DNA of 9,161 nt from an uncultured bacterium (GCA_937893485.1 CALBJL010000171.1:1-9161), one strand, 5' to 3'. Counted from the first letter of the stretch, positions 1-7,091 are shown. Numbers and translations: made by a program. Notes: a model not told the origin generated them from the sequence alone.

Positions 1-232
1 TGTTACTCCGGAACCATGGGATATGCCAGGTTATGACAGTCAGGTCATTATGGCGGCAGGTGCGTTTGTACAGGGATCTTCGATCGAACTGTCGGCAGAC
101 GGACCGCTGCGCGAGCCCTACAACGTGTATTTTCAGGGCGGACTGACATGGCACCACGCAAAATTCGGCATCCTGATGTCTTTACAAAAACTTTATATTC
201 GTAATCTTGTTAATAAGGAGCATCTGTGCTAA
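1..232 (+). CDS. Methionine gamma-lyase family (aluminium resistance-type) PLP enzyme, C-terminal end only
   Basis: Only the last 76 residues are present; the gene enters from the left edge and whole codons begin at base 2. The tail contains TPEPWDMPGY, then VIMAAGAFVQGSSIELSADG and a YFQGGLTW stretch. I recognise this as the C-terminal signature of the 'aluminium resistance' / methionine gamma-lyase family (like B. subtilis YnbB). These are fold-type I PLP-dependent enzymes related to cystathionine lyases. Their true substrate is poorly established, and the PLP lysine lies upstream of this window, so activity cannot be judged. It ends in TAA at 230-232. It sits on the same strand as the shape cluster, but a promoter overlapping its final codons suggests it belongs to a separate upstream transcription unit. 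The family call is by memory of the motif and is fairly firm; the function is not. Confidence 0.82.
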   Translation, partial: VTPEPWDMPGYDSQVIMAAGAFVQGSSIELSADGPLREPYNVYFQGGLTWHHAKFGILMSLQKLYIRNLVNKEHLC

Positions 233-235
233 AAT
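207..235 (+). promoter_or_regulatory. Probable sigma-A promoter with extended -10 upstream of radC
   Basis: The -35 element TTGTTA (207-212, 4/6 to consensus) is followed by exactly 17 bases and the -10 element TAAAAT (230-235, 5/6). TGC directly before the -10 (227-229) makes an extended -10 (TGn). The -10 overlaps the TAA stop of the upstream lyase-family gene. The expected start of transcription is near 241-243, which leaves a leader of about 50 bases before the preferred radC start at 295. This is the best promoter-like sequence I found in the window and is the likely start of the radC-mre-min-rodA transcript. It is a motif match, not measured. Confidence 0.62.
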
Positions 236-294
236 AATTTGATAGTATGTTCTGCGTTGTGGCTGCGATGAGGAGAGAGCAGAAACGAGGGCAT
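236..294 (+). other. radC leader region
   Basis: This is the short gap between the promoter and the chosen radC start. It contains in-frame ATG codons at 247 and 268 and a GTG at 259, none with a ribosome site in front. It also contains AGGAGAGAG (271-279), which is too far from the ATG at 295 to be its usual Shine-Dalgarno. GAGG at 287-290 lies 4 bases before ATG 295, closer than ideal. The arms TTCTGC (250-255) and GCAGAA (279-284) could pair into a 6-bp stem with a 23-base loop, but it is too weak to call a regulator. Confidence 0.4.
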
Positions 295-990
295 ATGACA
301 AACCATATTACAACAAAAGAGCTTCCGTTATCGGAACGCCCCTACGAAAAGTGTCTGCTGCACGGGGCAGGGGCATTGTCGGACGCTGAGCTGCTTGCTG
401 TTATTTTAAAGAGCGGCAGTTCGGGGATGAATGGCATCCAGTTAGCACAGCAGATTTTACAGTCCGGCAGAAAAAACTTATTAAATCTCCATTACCTGTC
501 AGTGGAAGAACTGATGGCTTTTCCGGGCATCGGGGAGGTTAAGGCGATCCAGTTCAAATGCGTGGCAGAGATCTCGCGCAGGATCGCCCAGACAGCGCGC
601 AGGGAGCAGATCCGGCTGAGTGACGCTGCATCTGTGGCAGCTTACTATATGGAACGGCTCCGGCATGAACCGAGAGAACAGCTGATCTTAAGCATGTTTG
701 ACATCAAATGCCGTCTGCTGGGCGATTGTGTGATCGCGACCGGTTCGGCACATGCGGTATCAGGGTCTCCGCGTGAGATCTTTTTACAGTTGTTAGAGAA
801 AAAGGCATCTTCGTTCATCCTGCTGCACAATCATCCGAGCGGCGATCCTTCCCCGAGCGGGGAGGACGTACGGCTGACAAGACGGATCAGGGACTGTGGC
901 GCACTGATGGATATTACAATGTCTGACCACATCATAATTGGGGATAATAAGTATTACAGCTTCCGTGAAAACGAACAGATTTTAGTTTAG
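295..990 (+). CDS. radC: RadC family JAMM/MPN-domain protein
   Basis: A 231-residue protein of normal RadC length. Residues about 8-40 carry the family opening (KELPLSERPYEKC, LSDAELLAVIL). A helix-hairpin-helix stretch lies at about 67-95 (ELMAFPGIGEVKA). The MPN/JAMM domain covers about 105-231, with zinc-ligand signature HNHPSGDPSP: H178, H180 and D191 are all present, and E128 is a plausible catalytic acid. RadC proteins were once thought to be DNA repair factors; that role was withdrawn for E. coli and the cellular role remains unsettled, though the JAMM fold suggests a metal-dependent hydrolase. I chose ATG 295 because family similarity starts there and because the longer start at 247 would lie almost on the predicted transcription start. 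It is the first gene after the predicted promoter and stands 25 bases before mreB, the same adjacency as in B. subtilis. Family call is firm; exact start is moderate. Confidence 0.93.
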   Translation: MTNHITTKELPLSERPYEKCLLHGAGALSDAELLAVILKSGSSGMNGIQLAQQILQSGRKNLLNLHYLSVEELMAFPGIGEVKAIQFKCVAEISRRIAQTARREQIRLSDAASVAAYYMERLRHEPREQLILSMFDIKCRLLGDCVIATGSAHAVSGSPREIFLQLLEKKASSFILLHNHPSGDPSPSGEDVRLTRRIRDCGALMDITMSDHIIIGDNKYYSFRENEQILV

Positions 991-1015
991 GAACAGAATT
1001 TAGGAGAAAAACAGT

Positions 1016-2032
1016 ATGAGCAGCAATGTATACGGAATCGATCTTGGCACGAACAACCTGAAAGTGTTCTGCAAAGCGAGCGGCCAGATCTTAAATGAGA
1101 AAAATACAGTGGCGATCGTCAATAAAAACCAGTTATATGCATATGGAGATGCGGCATACGCCATGTATGAGAAGGCACCCGATACGATACAGGTATCATT
1201 TCCGGTTATTGGCGGAGTGATTGCCGAGTATAATTTCCTGCAGACAATGATTTTTGAGTTTTTAGAAAAGCACTCAAAGGGAAAGGTGCGCGGTGCGGAC
1301 TTTATCGTAGCGGTTCCGACCGACATTACAGAGGTAGAGAAAAAAGCGTTTTTTGATATGTTTTATAAGAGCCGCGTGAAGCCCAGACTCGTTCAGGTCT
1401 GTGAGAAGCCGATTGCAGATGCTGTCGGACTCGGACTCGATGTCAATGAGCCGACCGGTGTCATGCTTGTGGATATCGGCGCGGACACGACAGAGATTTC
1501 CGTGATCTCACTTGGCGGACTGGTCATCAGCAGCCTGCTTCACTTTGGCGGAAACCAGCTTGATGAATCGATCATTTCGTATGTGCGCAAAAACAACAAT
1601 CTGCTGATCGGCAGAAAGACCGCATGTGCATTAAAGGAAACGATTGGATGTGCGCTGCCCGGCAGCGAGGAGACGATGCAGATCGTCGGGCGTGATGTCG
1701 TCAGCGGTCTGCCGATTGAAACGGAAGTGACTGCGGCACAGGTACATGAGGCGATTCAGGCGGATCTGAACGACATCTGCAATTCGATCAAAATGACGCT
1801 GGAGCACACACCGCCTGAGCTGGCGCGTGATATTATCCACGCAGGCATTTATATTACAGGCGGTTCTTCGCGTATCCGCAAGCTGGACGAGCTGTTTTCG
1901 CAGATTACCGGCATGCGGGTCAATACATGTGAGGACCCGGAAGAATGTGTAGCAAGAGGACTGGTAAAGATTGTCAGTGATACCAAATTCAAACACCTTG
2001 CATACACGTTAAAGGCAAAGATCTATAAATAA
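1016..2032 (+). CDS. mreB: MreB-family actin-like rod-shape protein, divergent nucleotide site
   Basis: A 338-residue actin-fold ATPase that assembles membrane-bound filaments guiding lateral wall synthesis. AGGAG at 1002-1006 sits 9 bases before the ATG. Landmarks are phosphate-1 GIDLGT (7-12), the ITEVEKKAFFD helix (104-114), phosphate-2 VDIGADTTE (152-160), FGGNQLDESII (177-187), NLLIGRKTA (195-203), LEHTPPELA (262-270), and the adenosine-loop ITGGSSRIRKLDELF (280-294). All subdomains are present and the length is normal. Three sites differ from usual MreB/Mbl: GTNNLKVF in place of GTANTLVY-like, EKP (130-132) in place of EEP, and DIGAD in place of DIGGG. The Lys131 position corresponds, by my alignment from memory, to the hydrolytic Glu140 of Caulobacter MreB. 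It is followed by mreC after 20 bases. It could be an MreB paralogue with altered ATP turnover; a canonical copy may exist elsewhere in the genome. Confidence 0.93.
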   Translation: MSSNVYGIDLGTNNLKVFCKASGQILNEKNTVAIVNKNQLYAYGDAAYAMYEKAPDTIQVSFPVIGGVIAEYNFLQTMIFEFLEKHSKGKVRGADFIVAVPTDITEVEKKAFFDMFYKSRVKPRLVQVCEKPIADAVGLGLDVNEPTGVMLVDIGADTTEISVISLGGLVISSLLHFGGNQLDESIISYVRKNNNLLIGRKTACALKETIGCALPGSEETMQIVGRDVVSGLPIETEVTAAQVHEAIQADLNDICNSIKMTLEHTPPELARDIIHAGIYITGGSSRIRKLDELFSQITGMRVNTCEDPEECVARGLVKIVSDTKFKHLAYTLKAKIYK

Positions 2033-2052
2033 TCGCTGAGGTTTGAATCAAA

Positions 2053-2928
2053 ATGGCACGTGTGAAACGTAAAAATAAAACATCGATTCCCGCAAAATAT
2101 ATACTGCTGGCATTGACCGGAGTCTGTTTCCTGCTGATGTTCGGCAGCTTTACGTTCGGCTGGGTATCGGGGCCGGTGGGGGATGCTGCCAGCTATGTGT
2201 TTATCCCGATGCAGCGCGGACTCACGACGGTCGGCAACTGGATCTCGGACAAGACCTATGAGCTGTCAAATCTGAAAAATGTCATGAAAGAAAATGAGGA
2301 ACTCAAGGCACAGGTCGATGAGCTCACCGACGAGCTGAACACGCGGAAACTCGAACAATACGATACCGAGGATCTGCGGGCATTGCTGGAACTGGATGAG
2401 GGCTATTCCGAATACAACAAGGTCGCCGCCAGCGTCATCGGCAAGGATGCCGGCAACTGGTTTGATACCTTTTTAATTGATAAAGGCAGCAAGGATGGGA
2501 TCACCGTGGGAATGAATGTCATTACCGGACGGGGTGTGGCAGGTATTATCACAGAGGTTGGTTCAAATTATGCAAAGGTACGTTCGATCATCGATGACAT
2601 GAGCAGTGTGAGCGGCATGGTATTATCTACCTCCGACAACTGCGTGATCAATGGTGATTTGCAGACGATGGACGAGCGGCAGATGATTACCTTCAGCAAT
2701 CTGAAGGATACTGATAACAAAGTGGCTGTGGGAGATCAGGTCGTCACTTCCTACATCAGTTCCGAATACGTACAGGGACTTCTGATCGGATATATCAGTG
2801 AGATCCACGTCAATTCCAACAATCTGACGAAATCCGGTTTGATTTCGCCGGTTGTTGATTTTGAGCATGTCAAGCATGTGCTCGTGATCACTGACCTGAA
2901 GACAACCACACAGACTCAGGAGGAATAG
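2053..2928 (+). CDS. mreC: MreC, rod-shape determining membrane-anchored protein
   Basis: A 291-residue bitopic protein that links the cytoplasmic MreB filament to PBP2 outside the membrane. A basic N-terminus (RVKRKNK) precedes one transmembrane helix at about 15-37. A predicted coiled coil follows at about 66-102, rich in Glu/Leu (ENEELKAQVDELTDEL), and then the paired beta-barrel core. Family motifs are ASVIGKDAGNWFDTF (126-140), IDKGSKDGI (142-150), GRGVAGIITEVG (159-170), SGMVLSTSD (187-195) and the closing HVLVITDL (275-282). A short GAGG-like site lies at 2038-2041, about 11 bases before the ATG. It stands between mreB and mreD with gaps of 20 and 7 bases, the standard mreBCD order. 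The glutamine/threonine-rich tail after 283 is probably disordered. Identity is secure. Confidence 0.95.
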   Translation: MARVKRKNKTSIPAKYILLALTGVCFLLMFGSFTFGWVSGPVGDAASYVFIPMQRGLTTVGNWISDKTYELSNLKNVMKENEELKAQVDELTDELNTRKLEQYDTEDLRALLELDEGYSEYNKVAASVIGKDAGNWFDTFLIDKGSKDGITVGMNVITGRGVAGIITEVGSNYAKVRSIIDDMSSVSGMVLSTSDNCVINGDLQTMDERQMITFSNLKDTDNKVAVGDQVVTSYISSEYVQGLLIGYISEIHVNSNNLTKSGLISPVVDFEHVKHVLVITDLKTTTQTQEE

Positions 2929-2935
2929 AGCGCCT

Positions 2936-3457
2936 ATGCGTCGAAAAATCACGGTATTTCTGATCGTTGCCGTCTGTTTTCTGCTACAGACGACATTGTT
3001 TCAGTCCATATCATTTCTCACGGTTGCGCCGAATCTGCTGATTATCGTAACTGCATCATTCGGCTTTATGAGAGGAAAAAAGGAGGGCATGTATATCGGT
3101 CTGCTGTGTGGGCTTCTGGTCGATATATTTTATGCCAATATCCTTGGTGGATATGCATTGTTGTATATGTATATCGGATATATGAACGGTTTTTTCCGCA
3201 AACTGTTTTTTCCGGAAGACTTTAAGCTGCCGATGCTGCTGATCTCAGCCAGCGATTTTGTTTATAACTTTGTGATATATTTTTTCCTGTTCCTGTTCCG
3301 CAACAGGCTGGATTTTCCTTATTATCTGTCACATGTGATCCTGCCGGAGCTCGTGTATACGCTGCTCATGATGATTGTTCTTTATTTTTTGATCTTAAAG
3401 ATCAACCGACGGCTGGAGGAAATAGAGAGAAAGAGAGCTGCAAAATTTGTTTCGTAA
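2936..3457 (+). CDS. mreD: MreD, integral membrane rod-shape protein
   Basis: A 173-residue, very hydrophobic protein with about five or six predicted membrane spans (roughly 5-25, 32-46, 52-69, 72-88, 100-121, 131-154) and a basic cytoplasmic tail (INRRLEEIERKRAAK). The family pattern is visible: PNLLIIVTASFGFMRG (32-47), then a GLLCGLLVDIFY stretch (55-66). MreD works with MreC to activate the RodA-PBP2 synthase. Its Shine-Dalgarno AGGAGG (2918-2923) lies within the last codons of mreC, 12 bases from the ATG. Its own 3' end overlaps the next gene by 11 bases, so mreC, mreD and the PBP2 gene look translationally coupled. Length is typical of Firmicute MreD. Confidence 0.93.
   Translation: MRRKITVFLIVAVCFLLQTTLFQSISFLTVAPNLLIIVTASFGFMRGKKEGMYIGLLCGLLVDIFYANILGGYALLYMYIGYMNGFFRKLFFPEDFKLPMLLISASDFVYNFVIYFFLFLFRNRLDFPYYLSHVILPELVYTLLMMIVLYFLILKINRRLEEIERKRAAKFVS
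3432..3437 (+). promoter_or_regulatory. Ribosome binding site deciding the TTG start of the PBP2 gene
   Basis: AGAGAG lies 9 bases before TTG 3447, inside the 3' end of mreD. A stronger GGAGGA occurs at 3415-3420 but is 26 bases away. The reading frame is closed by TAG at 3423-3425, and no ATG or GTG lies between that stop and 3447. The next in-frame ATG (residue 27) falls in the middle of the transmembrane helix. TTG is therefore the only sensible start, with a fairly weak ribosome site that probably depends on coupling to mreD translation. Confidence 0.6.
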
Positions 3458-6326
3458 TATCAAGAGCTTTATCAAACAGATTTTTCAATCGAGAATCGTT
3501 TTTCTGGCAATCCTGTTTATCGGAATGGCAATCTGCCTGCTGCTTCGTCTGTTTCAGCTACAGATCATCAACGGTGCGGACAGCCAGTCAGATTATCTGA
3601 TGCGCGTGATCAAGACCCGCAGGCTCAACAGTACGCGCGGCAATATTTTTGACCGCAATGGCAAGCTGCTCGCCTACAATGAGCTGGCATACGGCATCAC
3701 GATCGAGGATAACGGCAGTTATACGCGGGAGGGGGAGCTCAGTGCCACACAGGTAAAAAACCGTTCCATCAATGACGATCTTGCAAATGTACTGCACACG
3801 ATGGATCAGAACGGCGATGTGATTGACAACGATTTTTCGATTTTATTAAATGAAAATAACGAATATGAGTTTACGGTCAGCGGCAGCAAGCTGCAGCGTT
3901 TCCGCGCGGATATTTACGGAAAGACCGCTACGGAGGAGCTGGGATACGACAAAGACCTCGGCTATGACACAGCTGCGGCGACTCCGGAACAGATCATGGA
4001 ATATCTCGCCAGCGACAGCTGCTTTGACATCGCACCCGAATATTCCCAAAAAGATGTGTACCGGATTGCGATCATCCGCTACCGGATGCGCCAGAACAGC
4101 TACCAGAAATATATTGCTGCGTCCATTGCTTCGGATGTCAGCGAGGAGACTGTCGCCTATGTCAGCGAGCATTCGGATGAGTTACAGGGCATTGAAGTGA
4201 CGGAGGATACGATCCGCCAGTATAACGACAGCAAATATTTTGCGCATCTGATCGGCTATACGGGTCAGATCGATGAGGAGGAATATTTAGCGTTTGGCGG
4301 AGATAACGAGGGCTCGGAGTATTCGAGAAACGATACAGTCGGAAAGTCCGGTATCGAACAGTACATGGATGCCGAACTCAAGGGTAAAAAGGGCGAAGAA
4401 AAGCTCTACGTGGATAATCTTGGTAAGGAATTAGAGACGATCGAGCGGACAGAGCCGGTAGCCGGTAACGATGTCTACCTCTCGATTGATATGGATCTGC
4501 AGAAGGCAGTCTATGATCTGCTCGAGCAGGAGATCGCTGGTATCGTTTATTCCAAGATTATCAATGCAAAGGAATATCAGGCTTCCGGTTCTTCGGATAT
4601 CAAAATTCCGATTGACGATGTGTATTATGCACTGATCAACAACAATGTGATCCAGATGGAACATTTTTCCGCAGAGGATGCGTCTGATACAGAGCAGGCA
4701 GTTTACCGCGTGTTCAGCAGTCAGCGCGAAAAGGTACTGAATGACATTAAAAAAGAACTGACAAAGAGCAATCCAGCCGCCTATGGTGATCTGTCCGAGG
4801 ATATGCAGATGTATATGAGCTATATTGTGTCGATGCTGATGGATACGGAAAACGCAGTCATTTTAACCGATAAAATCGACTGGAACGACGAGACCTACAT
4901 TGCATGGAAAAACGATGCGATCAGTTTACAGGAATATCTTTACCATATTATCAATGAACAGTGGTTTGATGTAACCAAATTTTCGTCGGACACCAGATAT
5001 TCGGATTCCGAGGAGTTTTACCAGTTGTTCGTGCAGTATATTCTCGATCACCTGACCACTGACGAGGGCTTCTGCAAACGGATCTATAAGCATATGATCC
5101 GTGATGATCTGCTCTCAGGCGTACAGATCTGTCTGATTTTATATGATCAGGAGATTCTCGATTATGATGACGAGAAGATTGCGGAGTTGAAAAACCACAC
5201 ACTAAGCCCCTATGATTTCATGATGGAGCGCATCAAAAACCTGGAAATCACACCGGCACAGCTGGCGCTTGATCCGTGTACGGGTTCCTGCGTGATCACC
5301 GATGTGAATACCGGTGAGCTGCTGGCGTGTGTGACTTACCCCGGTTATGACAATAACCGTCTGGCGAATACGGTAGACAGTGCTTATTTTGCATCCCTGA
5401 TGGATGACCTGTCATCGCCGTTCTATAATAATGCGACACAGCAGAAAACGGCACCCGGTTCTACGTTTAAGATGGTAACTGCGACAGCCGGTCTGACAGA
5501 GGGCGTAATCTCTACAACAACGTTGATTGAGGATAAAGGAAAATTTGAGCGTGTAGAGGATGGACCGAAATGCTGGATCTATCCGGGTGGTACGCACGGT
5601 AAAATCAATGTGTCCGAGGCGCTGCGGGATTCCTGTAACTACTTCTTCTATGAGCTTGGATGGCAGTTCTCACAGGTCGGTGACAACTATGTGGAGTCTG
5701 CCGGTATCAATGTGCTGAAAAAATATGCCGAGATGTATGGTCTCGGTGAAAAAACAGGCATTGAAACGGTTGAGAGTGCACCGGAGATCGCGGACGCATA
5801 CCCGATCACGGCTGCGATCGGACAGAGTAACCACAACTATACAACGATTGTATTGTCACGTTATGTCACAGCGGTAGCTAATTCCGGAACTGTGTATGAT
5901 TACACACTTCTGAGTAAGCTGACAGATACGGAGGGCAATGTGTTAGAAACATACGCACCGACTGTCCGCAATAAGATGGACGAGATCTCCTATACGACCT
6001 GGGATGCAATTCATCGCGGAAACCGCATGGTTGTGGAGAATTTAAGTTCGTTCGATGATTTTGAGGGGATCGAGGTCGCAGGTAAAACGGGAACCGCGCA
6101 GCAGGTCAAAACCCGGCCAAACCACGCACTATTTGTCGGATATGCACCGTACCGTGACCCGGAGGTTTCGATCACGACACGTATCGCATACGGATATACG
6201 TCGCACAATGCGGCGGATGTCTCTGCCGATATATTGAAATATTACTTCCATTTGGAGACGGCGGACAAACTGATCACCGGAAAAGCCGCAAATGTCGGAA
6301 ATAATTCAAATTCATTTACCGATTAA
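3447..6326 (+). CDS. mrdA: Penicillin-binding protein 2, class B elongation transpeptidase with large insert
   Basis: A 959-residue monofunctional DD-transpeptidase that cross-links peptidoglycan during elongation with RodA as glycosyltransferase partner. A single N-terminal membrane anchor lies at about 17-40. The pedestal/dimerisation domain follows, with STRGNIFDRNGKLLA (62-76), HLIGYTGQIDEEEY (267-280) and GIEQYMDAELKG (302-313). The catalytic domain begins with GNDVYLSIDMDLQKAV (340-355), is interrupted by an insert (about 365-605), then resumes at CVITDVNTGELLACVTYP (615-632). Active-site motifs are all present: SxxK as S672-T-F-K675, SxN as S729-C-N731, and KTG at 880-882, followed by TAQQV. 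Usual PBP2 length is about 600-720 residues; the excess is mainly the insert and some pedestal extension. The start is TTG, overlapping mreD by 11 bases. It is open throughout, with no frameshift. Product identity is secure; the gene could equally be named pbpA or pbp2. Confidence 0.95.
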   Translation: MFRNIKSFIKQIFQSRIVFLAILFIGMAICLLLRLFQLQIINGADSQSDYLMRVIKTRRLNSTRGNIFDRNGKLLAYNELAYGITIEDNGSYTREGELSATQVKNRSINDDLANVLHTMDQNGDVIDNDFSILLNENNEYEFTVSGSKLQRFRADIYGKTATEELGYDKDLGYDTAAATPEQIMEYLASDSCFDIAPEYSQKDVYRIAIIRYRMRQNSYQKYIAASIASDVSEETVAYVSEHSDELQGIEVTEDTIRQYNDSKYFAHLIGYTGQIDEEEYLAFGGDNEGSEYSRNDTVGKSGIEQYMDAELKGKKGEEKLYVDNLGKELETIERTEPVAGNDVYLSIDMDLQKAVYDLLEQEIAGIVYSKIINAKEYQASGSSDIKIPIDDVYYALINNNVIQMEHFSAEDASDTEQAVYRVFSSQREKVLNDIKKELTKSNPAAYGDLSEDMQMYMSYIVSMLMDTENAVILTDKIDWNDETYIAWKNDAISLQEYLYHIINEQWFDVTKFSSDTRYSDSEEFYQLFVQYILDHLTTDEGFCKRIYKHMIRDDLLSGVQICLILYDQEILDYDDEKIAELKNHTLSPYDFMMERIKNLEITPAQLALDPCTGSCVITDVNTGELLACVTYPGYDNNRLANTVDSAYFASLMDDLSSPFYNNATQQKTAPGSTFKMVTATAGLTEGVISTTTLIEDKGKFERVEDGPKCWIYPGGTHGKINVSEALRDSCNYFFYELGWQFSQVGDNYVESAGINVLKKYAEMYGLGEKTGIETVESAPEIADAYPITAAIGQSNHNYTTIVLSRYVTAVANSGTVYDYTLLSKLTDTEGNVLETYAPTVRNKMDEISYTTWDAIHRGNRMVVENLSSFDDFEGIEVAGKTGTAQQVKTRPNHALFVGYAPYRDPEVSITTRIAYGYTSHNAADVSADILKYYFHLETADKLITGKAANVGNNSNSFTD
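4539..5261 (+). other. Insert domain of about 240 residues within PBP2
   Basis: These codons encode residues about 365-605 of PBP2. They sit between the first strand/helix of the transpeptidase domain (DLQKAVYDLLEQEIA) and its next strand (SCVITDVNTGELLA). In ordinary PBP2 these two elements are separated by only a few residues. The insert is acidic and looks mainly helical, with segments such as REKVLNDIKKELTK and FYQLFVQYILDHL. I see no transmembrane helix and no motif I recognise. It would lie on the outer face of the membrane. Base and codon use looks like the flanks, so it does not look recently acquired. I believe long PBP2 variants of this kind occur in other Lachnospiraceae, but that is from memory. 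Confidence 0.75.
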
Positions 6327-6344
6327 GTGATTTTGCGTTATACT
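6315..6344 (+). promoter_or_regulatory. Possible weak internal promoter upstream of minC
   Basis: TTTACC (6315-6320, 4/6 to the -35 consensus) is separated by 18 bases from TATACT (6339-6344, 5/6 to the -10 consensus). The -35 would lie in the last codons of the PBP2 gene and the -10 in the 75-base gap before minC. A gap this large is unusual in this otherwise tight cluster, which fits a secondary start for minCDE-rodA. The local DNA is AT-rich, so chance matches are likely. Confidence 0.33.
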
Positions 6345-6350
6345 ATAACT

Positions 6351-6369
6351 ATCTGATAAAAATCTGATA
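6351..6369 (+). repeat. Short direct repeat upstream of minC
   Basis: ATCTGATA occurs twice, at 6351-6358 and 6362-6369, with an 11-base period close to one helical turn. It lies just downstream of the possible -10 at 6339-6344 and 18 bases before the minC ribosome site. It could be a protein-binding site or chance in AT-rich spacer. I cannot tell which. Confidence 0.4.
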
Positions 6370-6386
6370 GAAATAAAAACGAAAAA

Positions 6387-6392
6387 GAGAGG
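6387..6392 (+). promoter_or_regulatory. Ribosome binding site deciding the TTG start of minC
   Basis: GAGAGG lies 9 bases before TTG 6402. The MinC-type sequence starts immediately after it (QKQPVIIKSSKNGINLVL), and the next in-frame ATG is at residue 81, beyond most of the N-terminal domain. TTG is therefore the supported start. Confidence 0.65.
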
Positions 6393-6401
6393 CGAACAGC
6401 A

Positions 6402-7091
6402 TTGCAGAAACAGCCCGTGATTATCAAAAGTTCGAAAAACGGTATTAACTTAGTGCTTGATGAGGCACTTCCGTTTGATACACTGTTAGAAGAGATCAGA
6501 CATAAGTTTGTGGAATCAGAAAAATTTTTCAAAAATGCAAAGATCGCGATTTCCTTTGAGGGCCGCGCACTCAGTGAGGACGAGCAGTATGCAGTCATTG
6601 ATGCCATCCAGCAGAATACGACGATCTCCATCGTCTGCATCATGGATCACGATGATCTGATGGATGAGGTGCTCCAGCGCCGGATGGGTACTTACGTTGA
6701 GATGCACTCACCGCAGACCGGACAGTTTTACAAAGGCACACTGCGCTCCGGCCAGCAGTTTGAATCGGAGACGAGCCTGATCGTGCTCGGAGATGTCAAT
6801 CCGGGTGCAAAGGTCATCGCCAAAGGCAATATCGTGGTTCTGGGTGCCTTGAAGGGTACAGCATACGCGGGCGCGGACGGAGACAGCAGCTGCTTTGTGG
6901 CGGCATTAGAGATGAATCCCGTACAGATCAAGATCGGGGATTACATCGGTCGTTCCGCAGACCGGAAAGAGCCGGTGCGCGGTTTCCGCAAAAAGGTCAA
7001 AGAGGAAGCCGGAGAACCGCAGATCGCGACCGTCTATGAGCAACAGATTTTAATTGAGCCGATTTCATCCGGCCTGTTAAAAAATATGTAG
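6402..7091 (+). CDS. minC: MinC septum site-determining protein, FtsZ polymerisation inhibitor
   Basis: A 229-residue protein that is recruited to the membrane by MinD and blocks FtsZ assembly away from midcell. The N-terminal domain (about 4-100) has the weakly conserved MinC-N pattern VIIKSSKNGINLVL and AISFEGRALSEDEQ. A short linker leads to the C-terminal beta-helix domain (about 106-184), which is well conserved: YKGTLRSGQQFES (110-122) with the RSGQ motif known to contact MinD, then LGDVNPGAKV (129-138), GNIVVLGALKGTAYAG (142-157) and FVAALEMNPVQIKIGDYIGR (165-184). A basic stretch (KEPVRGFRKKVKEEAG) precedes the tail QIATVYEQQILIEPI. The start is TTG. minD follows after 60 bases, where two tiny hairpins occur (CTGT/ACAG at 7092-7104 and CCAA/TTGG at 7108-7121) that are too weak for a terminator. 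Identity is secure. Confidence 0.94.
   Translation: MQKQPVIIKSSKNGINLVLDEALPFDTLLEEIRHKFVESEKFFKNAKIAISFEGRALSEDEQYAVIDAIQQNTTISIVCIMDHDDLMDEVLQRRMGTYVEMHSPQTGQFYKGTLRSGQQFESETSLIVLGDVNPGAKVIAKGNIVVLGALKGTAYAGADGDSSCFVAALEMNPVQIKIGDYIGRSADRKEPVRGFRKKVKEEAGEPQIATVYEQQILIEPISSGLLKNM

Noticed and set aside
247..294. Longer radC start at ATG 247 (16 extra residues), or ATG 268
   Set aside because: No ribosome site precedes either, the extra residues do not resemble RadC, and ATG 247 would lie only a few bases from the predicted transcription start.
1000..1326. 108-codon open frame on the - strand over the start of mreB
   Set aside because: Fully antisense to a secure mreB with no independent support.
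3846..4200. Open frames on both strands inside the PBP2 gene
   Set aside because: The PBP2 frame is continuous with recognisable motifs on both sides; these products are Ser/Arg- or Ala-rich and look like frame shadows.
3447..6326. The 959-residue PBP2 as a fusion or assembly error
   Set aside because: The frame is unbroken, codon use is uniform, and all pedestal and catalytic motifs occur once and in order. An in-domain insert explains the length better.
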